From Paracoccaceae bacterium (lineage in GTDB: Bacteria; Pseudomonadota; Alphaproteobacteria; Rhodobacterales; Rhodobacteraceae), in NCBI GenBank assembly GCA_014872815.1, contig WKFK01000014.1:1-64000 (forward strand): a stretch of DNA of 64,000 bases. The letters run 5' to 3'. Made by a program: the position numbers and the translations under genes. The notes beneath the pieces were generated by a model. It saw nothing but the letters and a program-made list of their open reading frames with translations. It searched no databases and was not told the DNA's origin. Numbering within the stretch: the first letter of the stretch is position 1; every line of letters starts with the position of its first letter. Positions 1 through 7,701 of this stretch are shown piece after piece.

Positions 1-171
1 GGTGTTCTTCACCTTGGTGTAAGGCTTGATCCAGTCCACACGCTGGCCATGCTCCCGCCAAAACCCCTCAGGATCAGACACTGAGGCCGCGTACATTTCT
101 TGATACTTATCTGCGGTGATGATGGCGTTTTCGGCCAGCTCTTTGGAGGGGGGAAAGGTGGAGTCAGACAT
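1..171 (-). CDS. acs: Acetyl-CoA synthetase, N-terminal part (runs off the window)
   Basis: The first 57 codons of a minus-strand gene cut by the window edge. The start ATG is at 169-171. The peptide begins [18 protein letters not shown] and contains a [19 protein letters not shown] stretch followed by [12 protein letters not shown], which is the N-terminal capping region of AMP-forming acetyl-CoA synthetases. The enzyme activates acetate to acetyl-CoA with ATP. The adenylation motifs lie outside the window, so only the N-terminal match supports the call. Its position directly downstream of a Liv-type ABC operon, and near an ScfR regulator and an SLC5-type histidine kinase, fits a short-chain-acid gene block. 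Confidence 0.85.
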   Translation of the reverse strand, partial: MSDSTFPPSKELAENAIITADKYQEMYAASVSDPEGFWREHGQRVDWIKPYTKVKNT

Positions 172-264
172 GTTGGACCTCGAATAGGAATTCTTTGGGG
201 GCGAGGTTAGGGGGCTGCGCCGCGAGGTCAACTCGACTTTTGGCGCAACCCCAAATTGTCGGCG

Positions 265-1020
265 TCAGATCGCCAGATATTCGGCGCGCAGCTCTTCGTT
301 TTCGAGAACTTCGTTAGCGGAGCCGTCAAAGACCACCGAGCCGGTGTCCAGGATCACGGCGCGATCTGCCAGTTCCAGCGCGCGCACGGCGTTCTGTTCC
401 ACGATCACGGTGGTGATGCCTTGCTCTTTGATGATGCGCAGGGTTTTTTCGATCTCGTCCACGATCACCGGCGCGAGGCCTTCATACGGCTCGTCCAGCA
501 GCAGCACTTTGATGTCGCGGCTGAGGGCGCGGGCGATGGCGAGCATTTGCTGTTCCCCACCGGAGAGCGTGACGCCTTCTTGCTTGCGGCGTTCCCCAAG
601 GCGCGGGAAGAGTTCGTACAGGCGTTCAATCGACCAGCCGATGGGCGGGGCGATCTGGGCCAGTTGAATGTTCTCTTCCACAGTCAGGCCGGGAATGATC
701 GAGCGATCTTCCGGCACCAGACCGATACCGGCCTGCGCGGCCTCATAGCTTTTCATCAGGTGCAGCGGCTTGTGGTCGAGCCAGATTTCGCCGTGGGTCA
801 CCTGTGGGTCGTCCATGCGGGCGATGGAGCGCAGGGTGGAGGTTTTGCCCGCCCCGTTGCGGCCCAAGAGCGCAAGGATTTCGCCTTCGTGCACGTTGAA
901 GCTGATGTTTTGAACGATGTAGCTCTCGCCGTAGTAGCTCTCCATGTTCCATACGGAGAGGTAGGCGGGGGCGGTTTCGGCCAGATTGTGGCCTTTGGAG
1001 AAGTCGGGTTTGACGTTCAT
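265..1020 (-). CDS. livF: Branched-chain amino acid/amide-type ABC transporter ATP-binding protein (LivF-like)
   Basis: A 251-aa ATPase of the LivF type. Walker A is GRNGAGKT near residue 53, the signature is LSGGEQQ near 152, and Walker B is VLLLDEPYEGLAP near 172, where the E-G-L-A-P extension is typical of LivF. It would energise import together with LivG and the permeases LivH and LivM. The start ATG (1018-1020) follows an A/G-rich stretch, AAGGGGGACAGGA. The gap to livG upstream is 14 nt, so the genes are co-transcribed as the end of a five-gene operon running toward acs. The substrate cannot be read from the ATPase. Confidence 0.9.
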   Translation of the reverse strand: MNVKPDFSKGHNLAETAPAYLSVWNMESYYGESYIVQNISFNVHEGEILALLGRNGAGKTSTLRSIARMDDPQVTHGEIWLDHKPLHLMKSYEAAQAGIGLVPEDRSIIPGLTVEENIQLAQIAPPIGWSIERLYELFPRLGERRKQEGVTLSGGEQQMLAIARALSRDIKVLLLDEPYEGLAPVIVDEIEKTLRIIKEQGITTVIVEQNAVRALELADRAVILDTGSVVFDGSANEVLENEELRAEYLAI

Positions 1021-1034
1021 GTGTCCTGTCCCCC

Positions 1035-1790
1035 TTATGCGGTTTCGCCGAGGTACGCTTCGCGCACTTTCGGGTGACCTTTGATGTTTTCAGGATCGTC
1101 TTCGACTAGCGGTGTACCCTGTGCCAGCACGGTGATGCGCTGAGCCAGAGAGAACACCACGTGCATGTCGTGCTCGATGATGGCGATGGTAATGTCGCGC
1201 TCGTCGCTGATCTGCTTGAGAAGATCGATGGTGTTGTTGGTGTCGGCCCGCGCCATACCGGCGGTGGGTTCATCCAGCAGCAGCAAGCGAGGTTCCTGTG
1301 CCAGACACATGCCGATTTCCAAGCGACGTTTGTCGCCACGGGACATGGAGGCCGCGTGCATGTGATGCTTGTCGGCCATGTTCATGTCCTTGAGCATCGA
1401 CTCGGCTTTTTCCACGATGTCCTTTTCACGCATCATGTCTTCGATAGCGCGCATCCGGAACGCCCCGTCCCGCTTGGCAAAGCAGGGGATCATCATGTTT
1501 TCCAACACGGTCAGGTCCCCAAAGATTTCTGGGGTCTGGAATACGCGGGAAATGCCCATCTGGTTGATCTCATGTGGGGTGCGGCCCAGCACCGACTGGC
1601 CGTCAAACATGACAGAGCCGGTGTCCGGGATGAGCTTACCCACGAGGCAGTTCAGCAGGGTGGATTTCCCGGCCCCGTTGGGGCCGATGATTGCGTGGAC
1701 GCTGTTTTCCTTGACGGAGAGGTTCACGTCACCGAGGGCCTGAAGACCGCCGAACCGCTTGCCTACGTCTTTGACTTCGAGAATTCCCAT
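1035..1790 (-). CDS. livG: Branched-chain amino acid/amide-type ABC transporter ATP-binding protein (LivG-like)
   Basis: A 251-aa ATPase when started at the ATG at 1788-1790 (MGILEVKDVGKRFGG), which has AAGGAG a few bases upstream. A longer open frame extends into livM but would overlap it without reason. Walker A is GPNGAGKS, the signature region is MSRGDKRRLEIG (the canonical LSGG is degenerate: SRGDK), and Walker B is LLLLDEPTAGM. The C-terminal extension after the H-loop (IIEHDMHVVFSLAQRI) matches LivG. It partners LivF in driving the same transporter. The altered signature motif is worth noting but also occurs in other homologues of this LivG class. Confidence 0.9.
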   Translation of the reverse strand: MGILEVKDVGKRFGGLQALGDVNLSVKENSVHAIIGPNGAGKSTLLNCLVGKLIPDTGSVMFDGQSVLGRTPHEINQMGISRVFQTPEIFGDLTVLENMMIPCFAKRDGAFRMRAIEDMMREKDIVEKAESMLKDMNMADKHHMHAASMSRGDKRRLEIGMCLAQEPRLLLLDEPTAGMARADTNNTIDLLKQISDERDITIAIIEHDMHVVFSLAQRITVLAQGTPLVEDDPENIKGHPKVREAYLGETA

Positions 1791-1803
1791 ATCTCTTGTC
1801 TCC

Positions 1804-2997
1804 TTATTCTGCAGGTTCAGTGGAGCCGCCAGTGTCTTTGGCTTTGCCACGGTTTTTGATCCACTTGCCAATGCGCTGACCACCTTCGACCAGGCCACCT
1901 GGCAGGAAGATCACGACCAGCATGAAGAGGATGCCGAGGGTGAGGTGCCAGCCTTTGCCGATGAACGGGTAGACCAGGAAGACGATGAAGTCTTCGAGAC
2001 CGTCCGGCATGAAGGCGAACCACTCGTGCAGAACGTCTTTGTTGATCTTGGAAAGGATGTTTTCCATATACTTGATCACACCGGCGCCCAGCACCGGACC
2101 GATCAGCGTGCCAACACCGCCCAGGATGGTCATCAGAACCACCTCACCGGAGGCTGTCCAGAACATGCGCTCCGGACCCACCTGGGTGTCCATGGCCACC
2201 AGAAGACCACCTGCGAGCCCCGCATACATGCCGGAGATCACAAAGGCTGCCAGCGTGTGCGGACGTGGATTCAGACCGGTGTAGGACATACGGGTCTGGT
2301 TGGATTTGATCGCACGCAGCATCAGGCCAAACGGGCTGCGGAAGATGCGGATCGAGATGTAGAAGGCAATCAGCATCACAACAGCGGCAATGTAGTACCC
2401 CGCGTTGAAGGTGAAGAGCCAGTCGCCGACGTTGAGCTCAAAGCTTTGACGCATATCCATGCCAAAGAGGTTGGCGCGACCGGTTTCGCCTTCTGCCAAG
2501 TTGGACAGCAGCGGACGGTCGGTGGATTTGATCTGCAGGCCGGTTTCACCACCGGTGATTGGGGTGAGCACCGAATAGGCCAGCGCATAAGACATCTGTG
2601 CGAAGGCAAGCGTCAGGATCGAGAAGTAGATGCCCGAGCGGCGCAGACAGATGTAGCCGACGGCCACCGAGAAGATGCCAGCCACGATCACACCCATGAA
2701 GATGGCTGGGATCACGTTAAGTGTGACCAGTTTCATCATCCAGATGGCGCCGTAGGAGCCCACACCTAGGAAGGCGGCGTGACCAAAGCTGAGGTAGCCG
2801 GTGAGGCCGAACAGCAGGTTAAAGCCAATGGCAAAGATGCCGAAGATCACAAAGCGCTGCATCAGGTCGGGGTAGCCCGCGTTGAACTGCGCCATGCCGG
2901 AGCTTTCCGGAAAGGGGTTGAGAATGAAGGGCGCCAACATGGTCAGCCCGGTAACGATCAGCATAAGCTGAAGATCTTTTTTGTTGAGACCGAGCAT
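1804..2997 (-). CDS. livM: Branched-chain amino acid/amide-type ABC transporter permease (LivM-like)
   Basis: A 397-aa multispanning inner-membrane protein. The conserved [18 protein letters not shown] segment near residue 67 and the cytoplasmic loop [21 protein letters not shown] are the LivM hallmarks; the latter is the ATPase-contacting loop. The C-terminus is a charged tail ([14 protein letters not shown]). The gene lies between livH (3-nt gap) and livG (13-nt gap), so it is a middle gene of the operon. About ten membrane segments can be read from the hydrophobic runs. Confidence 0.9.
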   Translation of the reverse strand: MLGLNKKDLQLMLIVTGLTMLAPFILNPFPESSGMAQFNAGYPDLMQRFVIFGIFAIGFNLLFGLTGYLSFGHAAFLGVGSYGAIWMMKLVTLNVIPAIFMGVIVAGIFSVAVGYICLRRSGIYFSILTLAFAQMSYALAYSVLTPITGGETGLQIKSTDRPLLSNLAEGETGRANLFGMDMRQSFELNVGDWLFTFNAGYYIAAVVMLIAFYISIRIFRSPFGLMLRAIKSNQTRMSYTGLNPRPHTLAAFVISGMYAGLAGGLLVAMDTQVGPERMFWTASGEVVLMTILGGVGTLIGPVLGAGVIKYMENILSKINKDVLHEWFAFMPDGLEDFIVFLVYPFIGKGWHLTLGILFMLVVIFLPGGLVEGGQRIGKWIKNRGKAKDTGGSTEPAE

Positions 2998-3000
2998 GAG

Positions 3001-4032
3001 TTAGTCCTCCATGACGCCCTTGCGGCCCATCAGGCCCCGTGGACGGGTCAGCAGAATTACGATGGCGACGAGGTAGATGATGATCTGGTTCAGACCCGGC
3101 AGGATCTCCAGAACCTCGCGCATGGAGGCGAAACTTTCCAAAATGCCGAGCAGGAAGCCTGCCAGCACCGCACCCGGAAGCGAGCCCATGCCGCCCACAA
3201 CCACCACAACAAAGCTAAGCACCAGGAAGTCCATGCCCATATGGTAGTTTGGCGAATTGATCGGCGTGTACATCACCCCGGCCAGACCGGCGACCGCGGC
3301 CGCAAGGCCAAACATGATGGTGAAGCGCTTGTCGATGTTGATGCCCAGGAGGCCAACGGTTTCACGGTCCGCCATACCGGCACGCACAACCATGCCAAAC
3401 GTGGTGTATTGCAGGAAGGCAAACACGGCACCGATGATGACGGCGGCAAACACGAAGTAGATGATCCGCCAGTAGGGGTAGATGATCAGGTTGGGGTCAA
3501 AACCAAGCGCGGCCCCAAAGTCAAACGAGCCTGCAAACGCCTGCGGGGCAGGGGTTGGGATCGGGTTGGCGCCATAGAAATACTTGATCACTTCCTGAAG
3601 CACGATCGCCAGACCAAAGGTCACAAGGATCTGATCGGCGTGCGGGCGGTTGTAGAAGTGTTTGATCAGGCCGCGTTCCATGGCGTAGCCCACGAACATC
3701 ATCACCGGCACGGTGAACAGGATCGACAGGGGGACGGCCCAGTCGATGATCGCGTCGCCGGTGGCCTGGCCAAAGAGGTCATGCAGATAAGGCACATCCA
3801 CTTTCAACGGGTTGCCGAGAAAGTCGGTTTTGGTCTCATCCACAACTGTGTGTGACAGGGTCAAGATGCGGCTGAAGGTCACCGCGCAGAAGGCACCGAT
3901 CATGAACAGCGCACCGTGCGCAAAGTTCACAACACCCAAGGTGCCAAAGATCAGGGTCAAGCCAAGAGCGATCAACGCATATGCGGATCCCTTGTCCAGC
4001 CCGTTCAGAATTTGAAGGATAATTGCTTCCAT
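3001..4032 (-). CDS. livH: Branched-chain amino acid/amide-type ABC transporter permease (LivH-like)
   Basis: A 343-aa membrane permease beginning MEAIILQILNGLDKGSAYALIALGLTLIFG, the classic LivH N-terminus, followed by GVVNFAHGALFMIGA. A LivH-type cytoplasmic loop is seen at TTFGMVVRAGMADRETVGLLGIN. It forms the translocation pore with LivM. An insert of about 30 residues near residues 60-90 (SHTVVDETKTDFLGNPLKVDV) is longer than in the textbook E. coli LivH and may be periplasmic. The gene follows the binding-protein gene after an 83-nt gap that carries a strong hairpin. Confidence 0.9.
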   Translation of the reverse strand: MEAIILQILNGLDKGSAYALIALGLTLIFGTLGVVNFAHGALFMIGAFCAVTFSRILTLSHTVVDETKTDFLGNPLKVDVPYLHDLFGQATGDAIIDWAVPLSILFTVPVMMFVGYAMERGLIKHFYNRPHADQILVTFGLAIVLQEVIKYFYGANPIPTPAPQAFAGSFDFGAALGFDPNLIIYPYWRIIYFVFAAVIIGAVFAFLQYTTFGMVVRAGMADRETVGLLGINIDKRFTIMFGLAAAVAGLAGVMYTPINSPNYHMGMDFLVLSFVVVVVGGMGSLPGAVLAGFLLGILESFASMREVLEILPGLNQIIIYLVAIVILLTRPRGLMGRKGVMED

Positions 4033-4078
4033 CGGTCCGTCCCTATGGTTGTCCGATTTCGCCTATGCTGGCGAAGTG

Positions 4079-4100
4079 GGGCGGGCATGGCTGCCCGCCC
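4079..4100 (-). other. Intercistronic hairpin between the binding-protein gene and livH
   Basis: A perfect 9-bp inverted repeat (GGGCGGGCA / TGCCCGCCC) with a 4-nt loop in the gap between the substrate-binding gene and livH, with no following T-run on the minus strand. Such stem-loops after binding-protein genes often stabilise the upstream mRNA or attenuate readthrough, giving more binding protein than permease. That role is inferred from position only. Confidence 0.6.
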
Positions 4101-4115
4101 GAATTGGGGCGTGAA

Positions 4116-5468
4116 TTACGCGCCGTTGTTGCAGGCACCCAGGGTGGCCTCTGGGCCGCCCATCTGTGGGTGATCAGGTGCGTAGGTCACCTGCTCAACC
4201 GGGGTCACTTCAACGATTTCCAGAAGGTCGAACTCGGAGGTTGGGTTCTCTTTACCCTTCACAACCAGCACGTCCTTGAAGCACTGGTGGTCAGCGCCAC
4301 GATAGAGCGTCTTACCGTTGCCCAGACCGTCGAACTCAAAGTCTTCCAGAGCTTCTGCAACCGCACATGGGGCGAAGGAGCCCGCACGCTGAACGGCGTC
4401 TGCATAGAGCAGGGTCTGCACGTAGGTGGTGTGCGCCGCCTGGGATGGTGGGAAGCCGTATTTGGTGCCGAAGGATTTCACGAAGGCTTTGGAGCCCTCA
4501 TCCTGGAGAGACCAGTGCCAGTTGGTGGAGCCGAAGATGCCTTTCACGTTGGCACCCGCACCCTTCGCCATCAGGCGGGAGTAGAGTGGCACAACGATCT
4601 GGAAGTCTTTGCCGTTTACCTGCTTGTCGCGCAGACCGAACTGAACCGCGTTGGTCAGCGAGTTCACCATGTTGCCGCCGTAGTGGTTCAGAACCAGCGT
4701 GTCGGCGCCGGACTGCAGAACAGGCGCGATGTAGGAGGAGAAGTCGGTCTGTGTCAGCGGTGTTTTCACAGCGGCCACAGTTTCCCAGCCCATCGCTTCG
4801 GTGGAGGCTTTCACCGCTTCTTCGGTGGTGTAACCCCAGTTGTAGTCGGCGGTCAGGTGATAGGCCTTACGGTCGGTGCCGTAAGCGTTTGCCAGAACCG
4901 GCGCCAGTGCGGCACCCGACATGTAGGAGTTGAAGAAGTGACGGAAACCGTTGGCCTTGCGGTCTTTACCGGTTGTGTCGTTGGAGTGGGTCAGACCCGC
5001 CATGAAGATTACGCCGGCCTCTTGGCAGAGCGCCTGTACGGCTACAGCCACACCAGAGGACGAACCGCCGGTGATCATGATGGCGCCGTCTTTCTCGATC
5101 ATGGACTTCGCGGAAGCACGGGCAGCGTCAGACTTGGTCTGTGTGTCGCCGGTGACGTATTCCACTTTCTTGCCCAGGATGCCTGTGCCATCCAGCTCTT
5201 TGGAGCTGAAAGTGTTCAGCATGCCGCCGTCGCCGCCACCGTTGAGGTGCTCAACCGCCAGCTGGTAGGCGCGCAGTTCGTCGGCACCTTCGTCCGCGTA
5301 GGGACCGGTCTGTGGCACGTTGAAGCCCAGAGTTACGGTGCCGCCAGTGGGTTCGTTGGTGAACGCATGCGCGGACTGCGCCGTAAAGATCGTTGGCAGC
5401 GCCAGACCAGCACCGGCGACGGCACTGGTTTTGAGCAAGCCACGACGTGTGAAGTTGCTTTTGGACAT
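4116..5468 (-). CDS. Periplasmic substrate-binding protein of the Liv-type transporter (Tat signal)
   Basis: A 450-aa protein beginning at the ATG at 5466-5468 (MSKSNFTRRGLLKTSAVAGAG), preceded by GGGAGGA; a longer frame exists but lacks a ribosome site. The N-terminus is a twin-arginine signal (T-R-R-G-L-L-K) ending at an AQSAHA cleavage site, so it should be exported folded. The mature part has a Peripla_BP_6-type fold: VTLGFNVPQTGPYADEG near the start and GGSSSGVAVAVQALCQEAGVIF in the first lobe. It captures the substrate for LivHMFG. The neighbourhood (acs, ScfR regulator, SLC5 kinase) suggests a short-chain acid or amide rather than leucine, but this is inference. Confidence 0.85.
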   Translation of the reverse strand: MSKSNFTRRGLLKTSAVAGAGLALPTIFTAQSAHAFTNEPTGGTVTLGFNVPQTGPYADEGADELRAYQLAVEHLNGGGDGGMLNTFSSKELDGTGILGKKVEYVTGDTQTKSDAARASAKSMIEKDGAIMITGGSSSGVAVAVQALCQEAGVIFMAGLTHSNDTTGKDRKANGFRHFFNSYMSGAALAPVLANAYGTDRKAYHLTADYNWGYTTEEAVKASTEAMGWETVAAVKTPLTQTDFSSYIAPVLQSGADTLVLNHYGGNMVNSLTNAVQFGLRDKQVNGKDFQIVVPLYSRLMAKGAGANVKGIFGSTNWHWSLQDEGSKAFVKSFGTKYGFPPSQAAHTTYVQTLLYADAVQRAGSFAPCAVAEALEDFEFDGLGNGKTLYRGADHQCFKDVLVVKGKENPTSEFDLLEIVEVTPVEQVTYAPDHPQMGGPEATLGACNNGA

Positions 5469-5683
5469 ATAATCCTCCCGTTGTGTCATGTGTGGATTGG
5501 GCTCCTCTTCCCGCACCACAGGCACTATTCGTGCAAAACTATTATCGGGTGGCGTTCGAAAATTTCGCAACAACTGCTTTCAAAGACACAATTTTTTTGT
5601 AAAGTAATTCGCATTGCTCTGCAGCAATATGTAAAGAAATTATTTTGCAGTGCAGAAAGTGATTGAAACTGAGGGAAAAGCCA
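5469..5683. promoter_or_regulatory. Divergent control region with TTTGCA/TGCAAA-like half-sites
   Basis: 215 bp between the Liv-type operon (minus) and the ScfR regulator gene (plus), clearly more AT-rich than its neighbours. It holds several half-sites resembling the TTTGCAAA element reported for ScfR regulators such as PccR and RamB: GTGCAAAA at 5531-5538, TTTCGCAA at 5563-5570, ATTGCTCTGCAGCAAT around 5613-5628 (near-palindromic) and TTTTGCAGTGCAGAAA around 5643-5658. The set suggests autoregulation and control of the transporter; which of them are bound cannot be told from sequence. Confidence 0.5.
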
Positions 5684-6985
5684 ATGGTCCAGCAAACCCT
5701 AGCAGGCAGTCGTATCCGAGAGCGCCGGGTGATGGCCGGATTGCGCCAAGCCGAGCTTGCGCGCCAAGTCGGTATCTCTGGCAGCTACCTCAACTTGATT
5801 GAGCACAACCGCCGCAGAATCGGCGGCAAACTCCTAAACGACATTGCGCAGGCCCTCAATGTAGAGCCGTCTTTGTTAAGTGAAGGTGCAGAGGCGGCGC
5901 TTTTGTCGGCCCTGCGCGAAGCGGCGGCAGAGACGGAGGCGGTGGCGCCAGAGTTGGAGCGCGGGGATGAGTTTGCCGGGCGGTTTCCGGGCTGGGCCGG
6001 GTTGATTGCGGAGCAACACAAGCGGTTGCGCAGCTTGGAACATACGGCGGCCACTTTGACGGACCGGCTCACACACGACCCGCATCTGGCGACCTCCGTG
6101 CATGAGATGCTGACCATGGTGACGGCGATCCGGTCAACCGCCGGGATTCTCGCAGACACCAAGGAAATTGAACCCGAGTGGCGCAACCGGTTTCACCGCA
6201 ACCTGAATGAAGACAGTCAGCGGCTTGCGGAAGGGGCGGAGCAGTTGGTGGCCTATCTGGACGACGCGGGCGATGCCTCTGCGGGCATGACGTTGCCCCT
6301 GGAAGAGGTGGAGGCGATGCTGGCGGCGCATAAATTCCGGTTTGACAGCCTCGTGAATGCCACGCCGGATGAATTGTCGGCCTTTGTTGCGGATCAGGCG
6401 CAACTGACCTCTGATGCGGCGCGCGACATGGCGATGACGGTGGTGCGGCAATTGCGGGCGGACGCGCGGTTGTTGTCGTTGGATATGTTGGAACGTCAGG
6501 TGGAAGGCGGCAAGGTCGCGCCTGCGCAGATCGCGTCAGATTATGGGGTGCCGCTCAGCACGGTTTTACGCCGGTTGGCGGCGGTGTCAGATGAAATGCT
6601 GCCGATGCCCTTGGGGTTGGTGATGTGTGACGCGGCAGGTACGTTGATGCTGCGGAAGCCGGTTGAGGGCTTTGCCATTCCGCGCTTCTCTGGAGCCTGT
6701 CCGAAGTGGCCGCTGTTTCAGGCGTTGTCACGTCCGATGCAGGCGCTGCGCCAAACGGTCACCATGACGGGGCGGGAGGCGAAGCGGTTTGATTGCTATG
6801 CGGTGAGCGAGCCGATTGGCACGATCCAAGTCAATGTCGCGCCGCTCTATCACAGTTATATGTTGATTGTTCCGCTGGAAGAATCGGGCGATGCGGAGGC
6901 CGCTGTGGGGTCGTCCTGTCGGGTGTGTCCGTTGGCGCATTGTGAGGGACGTCGGGAGCCATCATTGTTGGCCGATGTGGGGTAA
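5684..6985 (+). CDS. ScfR-family transcriptional regulator (XRE HTH plus short-chain acyl-CoA sensing domains)
   Basis: A 433-aa regulator. Residues 5-60 form an XRE helix-turn-helix (GLRQAELARQVGISGSYLNLIEHNRRR), and the long remainder has the acyl-CoA regulator architecture, ending with a cysteine-containing tail (SSCRVCPLAHCEGR) typical of the ScfR C-terminus. Family members sense propionyl-, acetyl- or related CoA esters and control their assimilation genes. I start at the ATG at 5684 with GAGGGA upstream, rather than the TTG 21 nt earlier. It is divergent from the Liv-type operon and 81 nt upstream of the two-component genes. A helical region around residues 150-190 (PEWRNRFHRNLNEDSQRL) matches homologues. 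Which CoA ester it senses is unknown. Confidence 0.85.
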   Translation: MVQQTLAGSRIRERRVMAGLRQAELARQVGISGSYLNLIEHNRRRIGGKLLNDIAQALNVEPSLLSEGAEAALLSALREAAAETEAVAPELERGDEFAGRFPGWAGLIAEQHKRLRSLEHTAATLTDRLTHDPHLATSVHEMLTMVTAIRSTAGILADTKEIEPEWRNRFHRNLNEDSQRLAEGAEQLVAYLDDAGDASAGMTLPLEEVEAMLAAHKFRFDSLVNATPDELSAFVADQAQLTSDAARDMAMTVVRQLRADARLLSLDMLERQVEGGKVAPAQIASDYGVPLSTVLRRLAAVSDEMLPMPLGLVMCDAAGTLMLRKPVEGFAIPRFSGACPKWPLFQALSRPMQALRQTVTMTGREAKRFDCYAVSEPIGTIQVNVAPLYHSYMLIVPLEESGDAEAAVGSSCRVCPLAHCEGRREPSLLADVG

Positions 6986-7066
6986 GGGCGGAAAATCTCT
7001 TTTCTTTTTGTCGATGCCCGCTAAGAATGGCGCACCGCTTGTGGACTTTCGGGGAGGGGAAGCTGC

Positions 7067-7435
7067 ATGGGCAAAAACGTTCTCGTCATCGAAGATGAGC
7101 CCAACATCATCGAAGCCATCAGCTTCATTCTGTCTCGTGACGGTTGGTCCGTTGCGACCCATTCCAACGGCCATGACGCGGTTGGGGTGGTGCAGGCATC
7201 TATGCCTGATCTGGTTATTCTGGACGTGATGTTGCCGGGCAAAACCGGATATGACATCCTGCGCGAGCTGCGCAGTGAAGACGCCACGCAGGGGCTGCCG
7301 GTGCTGATGCTGACCGCCAAAGGGCAGGTCAAGGACCGTGAGATGGCCGAGCGCGCCGGCGCAAGCCGCTTTATGACCAAGCCGTTTTCCAACGCCGAAG
7401 TGCTGGATGCGGTGCGCGAGTTGGTGGCCGGGTGA
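7067..7435 (+). CDS. Stand-alone receiver-domain response regulator
   Basis: A 122-aa CheY-like receiver with no output domain. The acidic pocket is E9-D10, the phosphoacceptor D53 (in DLVILDVMLPG), the switch threonine in MLTAKG and the lysine in TKPF near residue 104. The ribosome site is GGGGAAG. Its stop codon overlaps the GTG start of the small membrane gene (GTGA), and that gene overlaps the SLC5 histidine kinase gene, so this is the cognate partner of that kinase. Unlike CrbR, it lacks a LuxR-type DNA-binding domain, so it must act through protein contact or pass phosphate on. Confidence 0.9.
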   Translation: MGKNVLVIEDEPNIIEAISFILSRDGWSVATHSNGHDAVGVVQASMPDLVILDVMLPGKTGYDILRELRSEDATQGLPVLMLTAKGQVKDREMAERAGASRFMTKPFSNAEVLDAVRELVAG

Positions 7436-7701
7436 GCGCCAAACACAATATTCCTTTTCTGGAACGGCAGAGTTACCGCCGCCGTCGGCTGATTGACACT
7501 ATCCGCATGTTGCCCGTGATTGGGGCGGTGTTGTGGGCTGTGCCGTTGTTGTGGCGGCAATCTGAGGACAGCGGCACGGTCCTGACCTCGGATGCTATTA
7601 TCTACATCTTTTTGGTCTGGCTGCTGTTGGTTGTGGGCGGGGGCTGGCTCGCGCAAAGTCTCAAACGCAGCAATGCGGAGGAGCGGGAGCGGGGGCGCTG
7701 A
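7432..7701 (+). CDS. Small two-helix membrane protein between response regulator and SLC5 kinase
   Basis: An 89-aa protein started by a GTG that overlaps the previous stop codon. It has a basic N-terminus (ERQSYRRRRLIDTIRML), two hydrophobic helices (about residues 20-40 and 52-75) and a charged tail (LKRSNAEERERGR). I know no functional domain. Its layout resembles the small subunits that accompany SLC5-family acetate permeases, and its fixed overlap with both neighbours (TGATG junction with the kinase) suggests that it assembles with the transporter-like part of the kinase. That role is inferred from context. Confidence 0.75.
   Translation: MSAKHNIPFLERQSYRRRRLIDTIRMLPVIGAVLWAVPLLWRQSEDSGTVLTSDAIIYIFLVWLLLVVGGGWLAQSLKRSNAEERERGR

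Noticed and set aside
256-6000. Several long open frames opposite the Liv-type genes, e.g. 1759-2769 and 4023-5666
   Set aside because: Antisense shadows in GC-rich DNA; Gln/His/Asp-rich, no ribosome sites or families, while the opposite strand carries recognised proteins.
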